DNA of 64,000 nt from an uncultured SAR116 cluster alpha proteobacterium (GTDB taxonomy: Bacteria; Pseudomonadota; Alphaproteobacteria; Puniceispirillales; Puniceispirillaceae). The first letter of the stretch is position 1. The number at the start of each line of letters is the position of its first letter. Position numbers and translations under genes: made by a program. Below, in pieces: positions 8,371-19,837 of this stretch. The notes beneath the pieces were generated by a model, which did not search any database, had not been told where the DNA came from, and saw only the letters and a program-made list of their open reading frames with translations. Where the stretch lies: contig CACHXC010000001.1 of assembly GCA_902583715.1 (NCBI GenBank), forward strand, positions 83,049 to 147,048, read 5' to 3'.

Positions 8371-8982
8371 TTATTTCATCAAAGCGGGCTCTACGATAGA
8401 TGGTAGCAAGCTGGCTACAAGCAATAACGCCATAGTTACGTTGAATTGGCGCAGCCGAGTGTGGCTGGTAAGAAGTTGTGCGATGCCGGTGCCGAACACT
8501 GTCCAGGTGCAGGTTGCGCACAATGTGACTATGGCAAAGACAAACAATAAAATAGTGACCTCCGCACCAACATTCTCAGCTGTTGATGTATAGGCGCTGA
8601 CCGAACTAATGATCACCATAATGCCTTTTGGGTTTATCAGTTGAAAACTGGCGGCCTGCAAAAAATTTAGTGGTTTGTCTTTATCCTTGGTTGTGGTGCG
8701 GCCCGCACTGCCAATTTTCCACGCCAAATAAAGCAAAAATAAAAAACTGATAATTTTTAACAAATTATACAGCCATGGAAGTATGGCGAATAATGTTGCG
8801 AGGCCAAGTCCGGCAGCAAGCACCAAACTGCAAAACCCGACCAGAATGCCAAAAATATGAGGCAATGTCCGACGAAAGCCAAAATTCGCGCCTGATGCGG
8901 CCAACATGACATTATTTGGTCCCGGAGTAAACGCGTTGACCATGGCAAAGGTGGCCAATGAAATCAGTGTCGCACTATCCAT
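8371..8982 (-). CDS. LysE/RhtB-family amino-acid exporter
   Basis: The 203-residue form starting at ATG 8982 begins 'MDSATLISLATFAMVNAFTPGPNN', with the N-terminal TPGPNN motif characteristic of the LysE/RhtB family, and contains the 'INPKGIMVIISS' block before the C-terminal helices. About six membrane helices are visible. The longer ORF-track start adds 33 residues with no family character, so I prefer the internal ATG, although no strong ribosome site is visible there. The role is export of amino acids or related metabolites; the substrate is unknown. It is the intact counterpart of the decayed LysE gene at 1941-2590. Confidence 0.85.
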   Translation of the reverse strand: MDSATLISLATFAMVNAFTPGPNNVMLAASGANFGFRRTLPHIFGILVGFCSLVLAAGLGLATLFAILPWLYNLLKIISFLFLLYLAWKIGSAGRTTTKDKDKPLNFLQAASFQLINPKGIMVIISSVSAYTSTAENVGAEVTILLFVFAIVTLCATCTWTVFGTGIAQLLTSHTRLRQFNVTMALLLVASLLPSIVEPALMK

Positions 8983-9131
8983 AATTTGGTCAAAATCCGC
9001 TGAAACAAAAGGCGTTGAGATCCTCTGTTTATAAATCAGAAATGACAGCGCTCGGCAAGTTGAATGCGCGGTAAACTGCATGCTGGCCTGTTGCGTTTAG
9101 ATTTTCTGTCACGCCCATTTTATGGCATCGG

Positions 9132-10628
9132 TTAGCGGGTAAATCGCAAGGCTTCACCAGCTGCCCGAATCAATGCGCGTGCTTTGTTTTGGGTTTCTTC
9201 ATATTCAGCGTCCGGGTCACTGTCATAGACAATGCCGGCCCCAGCCTGAACATGCATGGTCTGGTCTTTCACAATCGCTGTGCGAAGCGCAATACAGGTA
9301 TCCAGATCGCCGGCCACTGAAATATAGCCAACTGCGCCGGCATAAGCACCGCGGCGGTCAGGCTCCAGTTCATCAATTAATTTCATCGCACGGATTTTTG
9401 GCGCACCCGACACTGTTCCGGCGGGAAATCCCGCAACAAGAGCATCAATGGCATCAAGATTGTCCCGGATACTGCCTTCAACTTGTGAAGCGATATGCAT
9501 GACATGGCTGTAATATTCTATTTCGTAATTTGATTTTACCTGGACTGTGCCCGGGCGTGACACCCGGCCAACGTCATTACGTCCCAGATCCAGTAGCATC
9601 AGGTGTTCGGCGCGCTCTTTTACATCTGCCATCAAATCGGCTGCATTGGCGGCGTCTTCTTCTGCGGTGGTCCCGCGTTTGCGCGTGCCAGCAACTGGCC
9701 GGATGGTGACCGTTTGGTCACGAAGCCTGACCAGAATTTCTGGACTTGACCCCACAACGGCCATTTTATCAAAATCAAAATAAAATAAGAAAGGCGAGGG
9801 GTTCAGGCGCCGTAAGGACCTATAGAGATTTATAGCCGGTAGGTGAAAGGGAATGGAAAAACGCTGTGACAACACAATCTGAAAAATATCACCAGCGCGT
9901 ATATAGTCTTTGGCTTTTTTAACCATCTCCAGAAAACTGGATTTGCTCATATTTGTGGTTGGTTCGGGCAAGGGGGCGGTGGCATCACCAACCTCTGTAT
10001 GCGGCAAAGGGCTGTCTAGACTGTTGATCGCCTGTGACAGCCGATCATGCGCATGCGCCCATGCGGTTTCGGCATTATCCCAGTCTTGGGGTCGGATTTG
10101 CGTTACCAAGGTGATGCTGTCTTTTAACCTGTCAAAGATCGCAATAAGTGATGGGCGCAGTAAAAGCGAATCATCCATATCTACAGCGGCGCTATTTTGA
10201 TCTGGTATGGTCTCTATTTGTCTAATCATGTCATAGCCGAAATAACCGAATAATCCAGCCGCCATGGGTGGCAAATCTCCGGTATCTTGCATCGCGCTTT
10301 CAGCCATTAACTGGCGTAATGATTGCAAGGGCGGCAGGGTGTCTGGTACGAAATTTTCAGGCAAAGCCGGTGTTCGGTTAATTTCGGCCTGATTATTGTG
10401 GCACCGCCAGATCAAATCAGGTTGTAGGCCAATGACGGAAAATCGCCCACGCACCTCGCCGCCTTCAACAGACTCAAGCAGGAAACAATTGGTTTGACCG
10501 TCGGCAAGTTTTAAAAAAGCAGATACCGGCGTTTGCGTGTCAGCAACAAGCACCCTGTGTACAAGCTGGATCGCACCGGCGTTAAACGTCTCGCTAAAAT
10601 GATCAAAAGCTGCAGACGTCGGCGCCAT
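9132..10628 (-). CDS. trpE: Anthranilate synthase component I
   Basis: The 498-residue chorismate-utilising enzyme catalyses the first step of tryptophan synthesis, making anthranilate from chorismate and ammonia supplied by the TrpG subunit. The N-terminal LLES motif (tryptophan feedback site) is present, as are the catalytic blocks 'PVAGTRKRG', 'LMLLDLGRNDVGR', 'FPAGTVSGAPK' and 'QAGAGIVYDSDP'. The start codon overlaps the stop of ppiD as TAATG, so the two are translationally coupled. In many relatives trpG, trpD and trpC follow; here the next gene downstream is an acyl-CoA-unrelated LysE exporter, and no other trp gene is in the window. Confidence 0.93.
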   Translation of the reverse strand: MAPTSAAFDHFSETFNAGAIQLVHRVLVADTQTPVSAFLKLADGQTNCFLLESVEGGEVRGRFSVIGLQPDLIWRCHNNQAEINRTPALPENFVPDTLPPLQSLRQLMAESAMQDTGDLPPMAAGLFGYFGYDMIRQIETIPDQNSAAVDMDDSLLLRPSLIAIFDRLKDSITLVTQIRPQDWDNAETAWAHAHDRLSQAINSLDSPLPHTEVGDATAPLPEPTTNMSKSSFLEMVKKAKDYIRAGDIFQIVLSQRFSIPFHLPAINLYRSLRRLNPSPFLFYFDFDKMAVVGSSPEILVRLRDQTVTIRPVAGTRKRGTTAEEDAANAADLMADVKERAEHLMLLDLGRNDVGRVSRPGTVQVKSNYEIEYYSHVMHIASQVEGSIRDNLDAIDALVAGFPAGTVSGAPKIRAMKLIDELEPDRRGAYAGAVGYISVAGDLDTCIALRTAIVKDQTMHVQAGAGIVYDSDPDAEYEETQNKARALIRAAGEALRFTR

Positions 10629-12493
10629 TATTGTGTGGTCCCTATCAAAAGCTGTTGGACAGCCACTGGATTTAACTGCAAATCATGTTTTTGCGACAAT
10701 GATATCAACAACAAATTTGTCATGTCGTCACGCATAGCGTTGTTCATCACGGTCAGCACTAGTTCAGTTGTTTCACTCAGCTCTTTTTCTGTGGCCGGAA
10801 TAATATCAATGGTTCGCACGGCAATCGCCTCGCGGCCTGTTTCAATAACTTGAATGTCACCACTTTTTTGGTTGAATGCGGCGTTGGCAATCAGCCCGGC
10901 GGCTTCATGGTCAAGGCCAATGCCGTTACGCCGGAATGCCAGGCTTGTTACGGTGTCTTGATCTGTTTGTGGGGTGGTTAAGACCGCATCTGCCGCCGCG
11001 CGCGCTGTTTTGACGGCTTCTACACGCTTAAAATCAGATATGACCAGTTTTTTAACCTCACCAAGTCGGCGCTCTCTTGGTTCGGTTTCGGCAGTGACAT
11101 TAACAACAAAAAATACATCATCACTGCCTTCTTGAATGACGCTCGCCTCATTTATCTCACTATCCCAAATCAGATCGAGAATAGCGCTATCTTGAAGCAA
11201 TTCGTTGGCCTCACCAGCTACTGGTAGGCCGTCGATTGTCTGTCCCTGCCGATTAATATCATTAGCAATGTTTAACCGACCGCCAGCTTTGCGAATGGCT
11301 TCTTCAATGGTTTCACCACTGCCAAGAACATCTTCCAGCATATTGACCTTGTCATAGAGCACATCTATCGCCCGTTCGGCACGCAAGGTAGAAACAATCT
11401 CATCACGCACATCTTCCAATTGTGTTACACCGCCGGCTGTGATTTTGTCGATTGACAAAAGATGAAATCCAAATGCCGTTTGCAAAGGCCCGACTATGGC
11501 ACCAGCGTCAGCGGCAAAAGCTGCGGTAGCAAGATTGCCATCAAGCGCCGCTTGGGTGACCGTGCCGAGATTGGTGTCTGCATCGGTCCAGTTCAATAAA
11601 GAGGAAGCGACCTCGGCAAAATTCTCACCATTGTTCAGCCGGTGACGCGCGGTTGCAGCAGTGGTTTCATCGTCAAATACCATCTGGCGGATGTCGCGAG
11701 TTTCAGGCGTTCTGAATTCATCGAGACGTTCATCAAAAGTGGTTTGGATCTCGGTATCACTGATGGTGATGGTCTCGGCAATGGCCGCGGCGGATAAGCT
11801 TCCAATAACGGCGCTACGCAAACGCGGTGCGGCATAGCTGGATTTGTTATCCTGAAAAAATTTGTTAATCACCGCATCATCTGGAGTGGGTACAGATTCT
11901 GGACGGACGGCATAGCTGGTTAATTTAACTGTTCGTTTTTCTAATTCATGGGCGGCGACAACGCTGGCCAATTCATTGCTATAGCGAAGACCCCCGGCAA
12001 GTGGTGCCATCAGTTGTTGGCGTTGCAAGACATTGTCAACGCGTTTGAGATAATCTGATTCCGAATAGCTCGCATTGGCGAGGGCTTGCATAAAGCGGCC
12101 TTCAGAAAACTGTCCTAATTCATCCTGAAAACTTGGTTCATTGGCAACGGCGTCACGTTGCATGGCACGGGTCACAGTCAAACCAAGGTCTTGATTTTCA
12201 GCGCGAAACAACAATTCACGCGACATTGTGCCAATCACTTCATTGAGTAACCCACCCTGGACAGCTTCTTCAGTTGTGGTGTTCGGAAGATAGGCGCGAC
12301 GTGTCCGGTCAAATTCAATAGCAACCTCACGGGGGGACAGGCTCTGTTCACCTGCCGATATAGCCTTATCACTGCCACCAATCAAACCGGTGGACCCGTC
12401 TCCAATGCCCCATAAAGCAAATCCCCCTGCCAGAAACAGCAGAAAAAATTTCATCAACGGAGATTTGGCGCCACTGCGCATCGCCTGTAACAT
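10628..12493 (-). CDS. ppiD: PpiD/SurA-type periplasmic peptidyl-prolyl isomerase, membrane-anchored
   Basis: The 621-residue protein starts with a short basic stretch and one membrane helix (about residues 15-32, 'FFLLFLAGGFALWGIG'), then a SurA_N-like helical region and a central parvulin-like rotamase region ('ETRDIRQMVFDDETTAATA', 'AFGFHLLSIDKI'), followed by a long C-terminal part. This is the layout of PpiD, an inner-membrane-anchored chaperone that helps outer-membrane and secreted proteins fold in the periplasm. The parvulin domain is divergent, so isomerase activity is not assured. It precedes trpE with a one-base overlap, an order seen in many alphaproteobacteria. Confidence 0.85.
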   Translation of the reverse strand: MLQAMRSGAKSPLMKFFLLFLAGGFALWGIGDGSTGLIGGSDKAISAGEQSLSPREVAIEFDRTRRAYLPNTTTEEAVQGGLLNEVIGTMSRELLFRAENQDLGLTVTRAMQRDAVANEPSFQDELGQFSEGRFMQALANASYSESDYLKRVDNVLQRQQLMAPLAGGLRYSNELASVVAAHELEKRTVKLTSYAVRPESVPTPDDAVINKFFQDNKSSYAAPRLRSAVIGSLSAAAIAETITISDTEIQTTFDERLDEFRTPETRDIRQMVFDDETTAATARHRLNNGENFAEVASSLLNWTDADTNLGTVTQAALDGNLATAAFAADAGAIVGPLQTAFGFHLLSIDKITAGGVTQLEDVRDEIVSTLRAERAIDVLYDKVNMLEDVLGSGETIEEAIRKAGGRLNIANDINRQGQTIDGLPVAGEANELLQDSAILDLIWDSEINEASVIQEGSDDVFFVVNVTAETEPRERRLGEVKKLVISDFKRVEAVKTARAAADAVLTTPQTDQDTVTSLAFRRNGIGLDHEAAGLIANAAFNQKSGDIQVIETGREAIAVRTIDIIPATEKELSETTELVLTVMNNAMRDDMTNLLLISLSQKHDLQLNPVAVQQLLIGTTQ

Positions 12494-12858
12494 AATGCTC
12501 TATCCATCATTTTTGTTGGTCTTACGGCCAAATTCCCTGAGTCACCCTGATGGGAATAATCTGCAAGACGGTAAGTTGCTCAACCAAGGTAATAATGCGT
12601 GGTGCCATTTGGGGCAACTTCAATATCCATAATTTGGAGTGAAACCGCTGCAAATTGGATTTTTTTTTAGTTGCACTTGCCGCATCGCCAAAATTATCGG
12701 CCTTTTAATGTCTTTCCGCCACTGTGATGGCGCGTCGGGCCGGTCGTATTTGTCTAGACGGTCTTCTTATCGAATATGACGCCTTGTTGGCAGGTGCAGT
12801 TTTTATTGCTAGACAGGCGTGTAGTAATGGGCATGTAAAAAAGAAAAGAGGCACTGAC
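12494..12858. other. Divergent intergenic region between ppiD and tpiA
   Basis: This 365-base stretch separates two divergently transcribed genes, so it must hold the promoters for both. An upstream extension of the tpiA frame (from 12724) reads through it but has no family similarity and is not taken as coding. A run of nine T sits at about 12660-12668. No structured RNA or clear operator was recognised. Confidence 0.5.
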
Positions 12859-13608
12859 ATGATTGTGGCCGCAAATTGGAAAATGAATCCAGCGTTGGAT
12901 CAGGCCGCGGTTTTGGCAACAGCTCTTGCCAGCCAGCCTTTTTCTGAAATCAAACGGATTTTATTCGTGCCACATCCCTATCTTGTGCCGATGTCGGTGC
13001 GATTAACTGGCGCGCCATTAAAGATCGGCGGGCAAGATTGTCATTTTGCCGATCACGGGGCCTATACCGGTGATGTATCTGCCGGCATGTTGTGTGATTG
13101 CGGTGCGTCCACCGTGTTGTTGGGCCATTCTGAGCGACGATCAGCTCATGGCGAAAGCAGTGATCTTGTTGCACAAAAAATAAGCGCGGCGTTGGCGCAA
13201 AATTTAGATGTTGTTTTATGTGTGGGAGAAACCAAGGCAGAACGGGATGACAAAAAAGCTGAACAGGTTGTGATTGACCAGTTGCAAGCCTCTATTCCTG
13301 ATAATACGCCGCCCACACGGCTAACGATTGCATATGAACCAGTATGGGCGATCGGGACCGGGGCCGTGGCATCTCCTGATGACATTGGCGCGATGCATCA
13401 TATCATTGCGTCCGTGCTTAGCGAACGATTTGGCGCCAACGCTCTGCCACCAATTTTATATGGCGGTTCGGTCAACGCTGAAAATGCTGGGTCAATATTT
13501 GCGGTGCCACTGGTTGGCGGGGCGCTGGTCGGCGGTGCCAGCCTTGATGCCGATGCCTTCGCCGCAATATGCACAGCAGCACAGCTTGCCAGTAGAAATG
13601 CAGGCTAA
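12859..13608 (+). CDS. tpiA: Triose-phosphate isomerase
   Basis: The 249-residue enzyme interconverts dihydroxyacetone phosphate and glyceraldehyde 3-phosphate. All key motifs are present: AANWKMN with the substrate-binding Lys at the very N-terminus, GHSERR with the catalytic His, YEPVWAIGTG with the catalytic Glu, and GGSV near the phosphate site. The length matches the family (about 250 residues). I chose ATG 12859 because AANWKMN follows directly, agagg lies eight bases upstream, and the 45-residue extension in the ORF track has no family similarity. It heads the run tpiA-secG-pyrG-kdsA-eno. Confidence 0.96.
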   Translation: MIVAANWKMNPALDQAAVLATALASQPFSEIKRILFVPHPYLVPMSVRLTGAPLKIGGQDCHFADHGAYTGDVSAGMLCDCGASTVLLGHSERRSAHGESSDLVAQKISAALAQNLDVVLCVGETKAERDDKKAEQVVIDQLQASIPDNTPPTRLTIAYEPVWAIGTGAVASPDDIGAMHHIIASVLSERFGANALPPILYGGSVNAENAGSIFAVPLVGGALVGGASLDADAFAAICTAAQLASRNAG

Positions 13609-13706
13609 TGTGTGATTTTGGAACCCAGCGCAACCATTTTGGTTGAAAAACCTAAAATATACCGATAAAAGCAACGCTTAATTTCAAATTTGTGAGATAG
13701 ATCTGC

Positions 13707-14018
13707 ATGGAAACGCTCGTCCTGACCATCCATATCCTGATTGCGCTTGCGCTTGTTGTGGTTGTGCTGTTGCAACGCAGCGAAGGTGGCGGGCTCGGTA
13801 TTGGCGGCGGTGGCAGTGGCGGCGGCTTCATGACAGCGCGCGGCACAGCAAGTTTTATGACCCGTGCAACAAGCGTTCTGGCGATTGGGTTTTTCACCAC
13901 GACGATTATTCTGGCAATTTTGGCGGGCTATACCACTGAACCGGCATCCATTGTGGATGAAGTGTTGCAACAAGCACCGGCACAGCCATCTGGCCCAAAT
14001 GTGCCAACAGATCAATAG
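13707..14018 (+). CDS. secG: Protein-export membrane protein SecG
   Basis: The 103-residue protein has the SecG layout: an N-terminal helix ('ILIALALVVVVLLQRSEGGG'), a glycine-rich loop with 'GGGGSGGGFMTARGTASFMTRAT', and a second helix (about residues 53-72). SecG is the small subunit of the SecYEG translocon in the inner membrane and aids protein export. The tpiA-secG-pyrG order is common in alphaproteobacteria and supports the call. A short hairpin (caacc...ggttg) lies in the tpiA-secG gap but is too weak to call a terminator. Confidence 0.93.
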   Translation: METLVLTIHILIALALVVVVLLQRSEGGGLGIGGGGSGGGFMTARGTASFMTRATSVLAIGFFTTTIILAILAGYTTEPASIVDEVLQQAPAQPSGPNVPTDQ

Positions 14019-14156
14019 CCACCGATCTAACGCTATTCATTTGACCGTGTGATCGCGCCTGAACGCCCGTCTGTTGGCATTGCTGGTGTTTTGCAATGTC
14101 AAGTGGATCAATTTTATTTTATTCGCGCATGAGCGCATTTTTGGACTTACCAATAG

Positions 14157-15812
<1,656 letters not shown>

Positions 15813-15839
15813 CGACGCAATGAAAAAGAGGTGAGAGCC

Positions 15840-16697
15840 GTGCAACAAATCGTCATTACAAATCAAAAATCCGGTTCTGGTAAACAAGTAGTTTGCGGTG
15901 GCGGGGCACCACTTATGCTTATCGCTGGGCCGTGTCAGATTGAAAGCTTGGATCACGCGCTGTTTTGTGCGGAAAAGCTCAAAACCATGGCGGCGCAAGC
16001 TGGCATGGGATTTGTCTATAAATCATCTTATGACAAAGCAAATCGTACCTCGGCGAAGACCGCTAGAGGTGTGGGGATTGATGCTGGTTTAGATATTCTA
16101 GCTCGTGTCAAGGCGGCATTAGATGTGCCGGTTTTGACCGATGTACATAGCGCAGACCAATGTTCTTTAGCCGCTGAAGTTGTTGATATTATTCAGATTC
16201 CAGCCTTTTTATGTCGTCAGACCGACTTGCTAGTTGCGGCGGCGCACACTAGGGCTGTAGTCAATATTAAAAAGGGCCAGTTTTTGGCGCCGTGGGACAT
16301 GGAACATGTTGCCGCCAAAGTGTCGGGTGCTGGCAATGACCGTATTTTGCTGACTGAACGGGGCACGTCATTTGGCTATAACACGCTGGTATCGGATATG
16401 CGGGGGTTGCCAACTATGGCGTCTTTCGGCTTTCCGGTGATTTTTGACGCCACTCATTCGGTTCAACAACCTGGCGGGCGCGGTGCTAGTTCAGGGGGAC
16501 AACGCGAATTTGTGCCGGTTTTGGCACGGGCGGCGGTGGCTGTTGGTGTTGATGGGTTGTTTATGGAAAGTCATGAAGACCCAGATAGTGCACCCTCAGA
16601 CGGGCCAAATATGGTACCGCTTGATGAAATGCCTAAAATTTTGCAAACACTGATGCGGATTGAATTTGCGCGTCAGGCTCAAGCCACTGATTTTTAG
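15840..16697 (+). CDS. kdsA: 3-deoxy-D-manno-octulosonate 8-phosphate synthase (KDO-8-P synthase)
   Basis: The roughly 285-residue enzyme condenses arabinose 5-phosphate with phosphoenolpyruvate to give KDO-8-phosphate, needed for lipopolysaccharide inner core; it implies a Gram-negative outer membrane. The motifs LIAGPCQIES, YKSSYDKANR, TDVHSADQC and 'FDATHSVQQPGG' are present. The ORF track starts at GTG 15831; I prefer GTG 15840, which has agaggtga at a normal distance, whereas the earlier GTG would sit inside that ribosome site. It follows pyrG by about 25 bases and is followed by a likely terminator. Confidence 0.95.
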   Translation: MQQIVITNQKSGSGKQVVCGGGAPLMLIAGPCQIESLDHALFCAEKLKTMAAQAGMGFVYKSSYDKANRTSAKTARGVGIDAGLDILARVKAALDVPVLTDVHSADQCSLAAEVVDIIQIPAFLCRQTDLLVAAAHTRAVVNIKKGQFLAPWDMEHVAAKVSGAGNDRILLTERGTSFGYNTLVSDMRGLPTMASFGFPVIFDATHSVQQPGGRGASSGGQREFVPVLARAAVAVGVDGLFMESHEDPDSAPSDGPNMVPLDEMPKILQTLMRIEFARQAQATDF

Positions 16698-16702
16698 ATT
16701 AA

Positions 16703-18070
<1,368 letters not shown>

Positions 18071-18085
18071 AAATCCAATCTATCC

Positions 18086-18120
18086 GGCGATTCGCTTTTC
18101 GCTTGACGATGCGAATCGTC
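18086..18120. other. Long-looped inverted repeat between eno and ftsB
   Basis: cgattcgc at 18088-18095 pairs perfectly with gcgaatcg at 18111-18118, extended by a G-T and a G-C pair, with a 15-base loop. There is no T tract right after it, so it is not a clear terminator. It may be an mRNA-processing or attenuation element in the eno-ftsB transcript. Confidence 0.4.
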
Positions 18121-18189
18121 TCTGATTCACTATGTCTATTCTACGTCGTTAGCGCCGATCAGCGTCAATTGGCGCAGGGGAGACAAGTG

Positions 18190-18513
18190 ATGACAGCCAT
18201 GACCCGCAAACCCATGACATTCTTTGTCAGTTTTGCACTCATATCGGCGATCATCAGTTTTTTTGGGTTTCATATTGTCAGCGGTGAACGCGGGTTGATG
18301 GCCCGTCCCGGCCTTGAATTAAAAATTGTGCAGGCTGAAGAAAAGCTGGCATTGCTGAATAAGCATCAGCGGTTTTTGCAACAGCGCATTTCTTTATTGC
18401 ATAGCGGGTCAGTTGATGCGGATATATTGGCGGAAACAGCCCGGTCTGAATTAGGTTTGTATGGGCCGAATGATGTGATTATTTCAATTGATATGTCAGA
18501 TTTGAAATTTTAG
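18190..18513 (+). CDS. ftsB: FtsB/DivIC-type cell-division protein
   Basis: The 107-residue form begins with a single membrane helix ('FFVSFALISAIISFFGF', about residues 11-27), followed by a heptad-like coiled coil ('LELKIVQAEEKLALLNKHQRFLQ') and a short C-terminal 'ILAETARSELGL' segment. This is the pattern of FtsB, which bridges FtsL and FtsQ in the divisome on the periplasmic side. The ATG at 18190 follows a GGGGAGA ribosome site; the longer ORF-track version adds residues without family character. Position between eno and pdhA matches other alphaproteobacteria. Confidence 0.85.
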   Translation: MTAMTRKPMTFFVSFALISAIISFFGFHIVSGERGLMARPGLELKIVQAEEKLALLNKHQRFLQQRISLLHSGSVDADILAETARSELGLYGPNDVIISIDMSDLKF

Positions 18514-18766
18514 GCAATAATGCGCAGTCTGTTTAATTAACTAAATTTTAGTTTATATTTATATTTTTCAATAAAAACAATAAAATATAATTGTTGCAAA
18601 AATAAAAAATTCTTTCAATTCTATAGCTGTTGTTGGCAGTCAGTGGCGGTTTCGCGTGCTGAATGTGCGAACTGCCTGCGGTTTTAAACAAAATCGTGGG
18701 GTGGATGGTGTAAGGCCAGCCATAAAAAAGGCCGATCGCATCAGAGGGAAAATGAGGAACGCGCGC
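18514..18766. other. AT-rich leader region before the pyruvate dehydrogenase genes
   Basis: This 253-base gap is very A/T-rich from 18535 to 18620. It holds a small palindrome (aactaaa-t-tttagtt, 18539-18553) followed by a T-rich stretch, which could be a weak terminator for ftsB, and presumably the promoter of pdhABC. The upstream extension of the pdhA frame (from 18656) is not supported as coding. No riboswitch or operator was recognised. Confidence 0.4.
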
Positions 18767-19834
18767 ATGGTTGCAAAAACCGAGACCAAACGCAAAAAAG
18801 GGCCGGGCAGGCCGCCAAAATCAGTTGCGGGCAAAATAAATGACACGCCGCCGACCGATGATTTACTTGCCATTTACAAGGACATGTTGCTGATCAGACG
18901 TTTTGAAGAGAAAGCGGGTCAGCTCTACGGTATGGGGCAAATTGGCGGGTTCTGCCATTTATATATCGGTCAAGAAGCGGTGGTTGTTGGGTTGCAATCT
19001 GCGTCAAAGCCCGGCGATACGGTGGTGACATCGTACCGCGATCACGGTCATATGCTGGCTTGCGGCATGGCGGCTGATGGGGTGATGGCTGAATTAACCG
19101 GGCGGGCTGGCGGCTATTCACGCGGTAAAGGCGGTTCGATGCATATGTTCAGCCGCGAAAAAAAGTTTTTTGGTGGGCATGGCATTGTTGGTGCGCAGGT
19201 GCCGATTGGTGTCGGTCTGGCCTTTTCGCATAAATATAAAGATGAGCCGAATGTTTGTTTGACCTATCTTGGCGATGGCGCTGTGAATCAAGGGCAGGTG
19301 TATGAGAGCTTTAATATGGCGGCACTGTGGCGCTTGCCATGCCTGTTTATTATTGAAAACAACCAATATGGTATGGGCACCGCAGTGACCCGCGCGGCGG
19401 CTGGCCGTGCCCTTGCTGACCGTGGTCTTGCTTATGGGATCCCGGGCAAGCAAGTTGATGGTATGGATGTTCTGGCGGTGCGCAGTGCCGCGCTTGAGGC
19501 GCTTGCTCACTGCCGCGACGGCCATGGTCCCTACATTTTAGAGATGAAAACCTATCGTTATCGTGGCCATTCCATGTCAGATCCGGCAAAATACCGCACC
19601 CGCGAGGAGGTCGATGCGATGCGCAAACAGCATGACCCTATCGACCAGATGCGAGAGGTGCTTAAAAACCAAAATATTACTGATGAACAACTCAAATCCA
19701 TTGATTCTGACGTCAAGGTCATTGTGACCAAAGCGACTGAATTTGCGCAAACAAGTCCAGAACCAGATGTGGCGGAATTATTTACTGATATTTTACTGCC
19801 GGTAGATGATGGCAGCCAACTGGCAAAGGTGTGA
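18767..19834 (+). CDS. pdhA: Pyruvate dehydrogenase E1 component, alpha subunit
   Basis: The roughly 355-residue subunit binds thiamine diphosphate and, with PdhB, decarboxylates pyruvate. The TPP motif GDGAVNQGQVYESFNMAALW ends in 'IIENNQYGMGT', and 'SYRDHGHMLACG' and 'YRYRGHSMSDPAKYR' (phosphorylation-loop region of the family) are present. I prefer ATG 18767 (gagga eight bases upstream) to ATG 18752. The N-terminus before the E1 domain is unusually basic and contains KRKKGPGRPPKS, which resembles an AT-hook (GRP core). PdhB starts three bases after its stop. Confidence 0.95.
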   Translation: MVAKTETKRKKGPGRPPKSVAGKINDTPPTDDLLAIYKDMLLIRRFEEKAGQLYGMGQIGGFCHLYIGQEAVVVGLQSASKPGDTVVTSYRDHGHMLACGMAADGVMAELTGRAGGYSRGKGGSMHMFSREKKFFGGHGIVGAQVPIGVGLAFSHKYKDEPNVCLTYLGDGAVNQGQVYESFNMAALWRLPCLFIIENNQYGMGTAVTRAAAGRALADRGLAYGIPGKQVDGMDVLAVRSAALEALAHCRDGHGPYILEMKTYRYRGHSMSDPAKYRTREEVDAMRKQHDPIDQMREVLKNQNITDEQLKSIDSDVKVIVTKATEFAQTSPEPDVAELFTDILLPVDDGSQLAKV

Positions 19835-19837
19835 TCC

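Noticed and set aside
13625-13645. Hairpin caacc-atttt-ggttg between tpiA and secG
   Set aside because: Only five pairs and followed by a few A residues on the coding strand, not a T tract.
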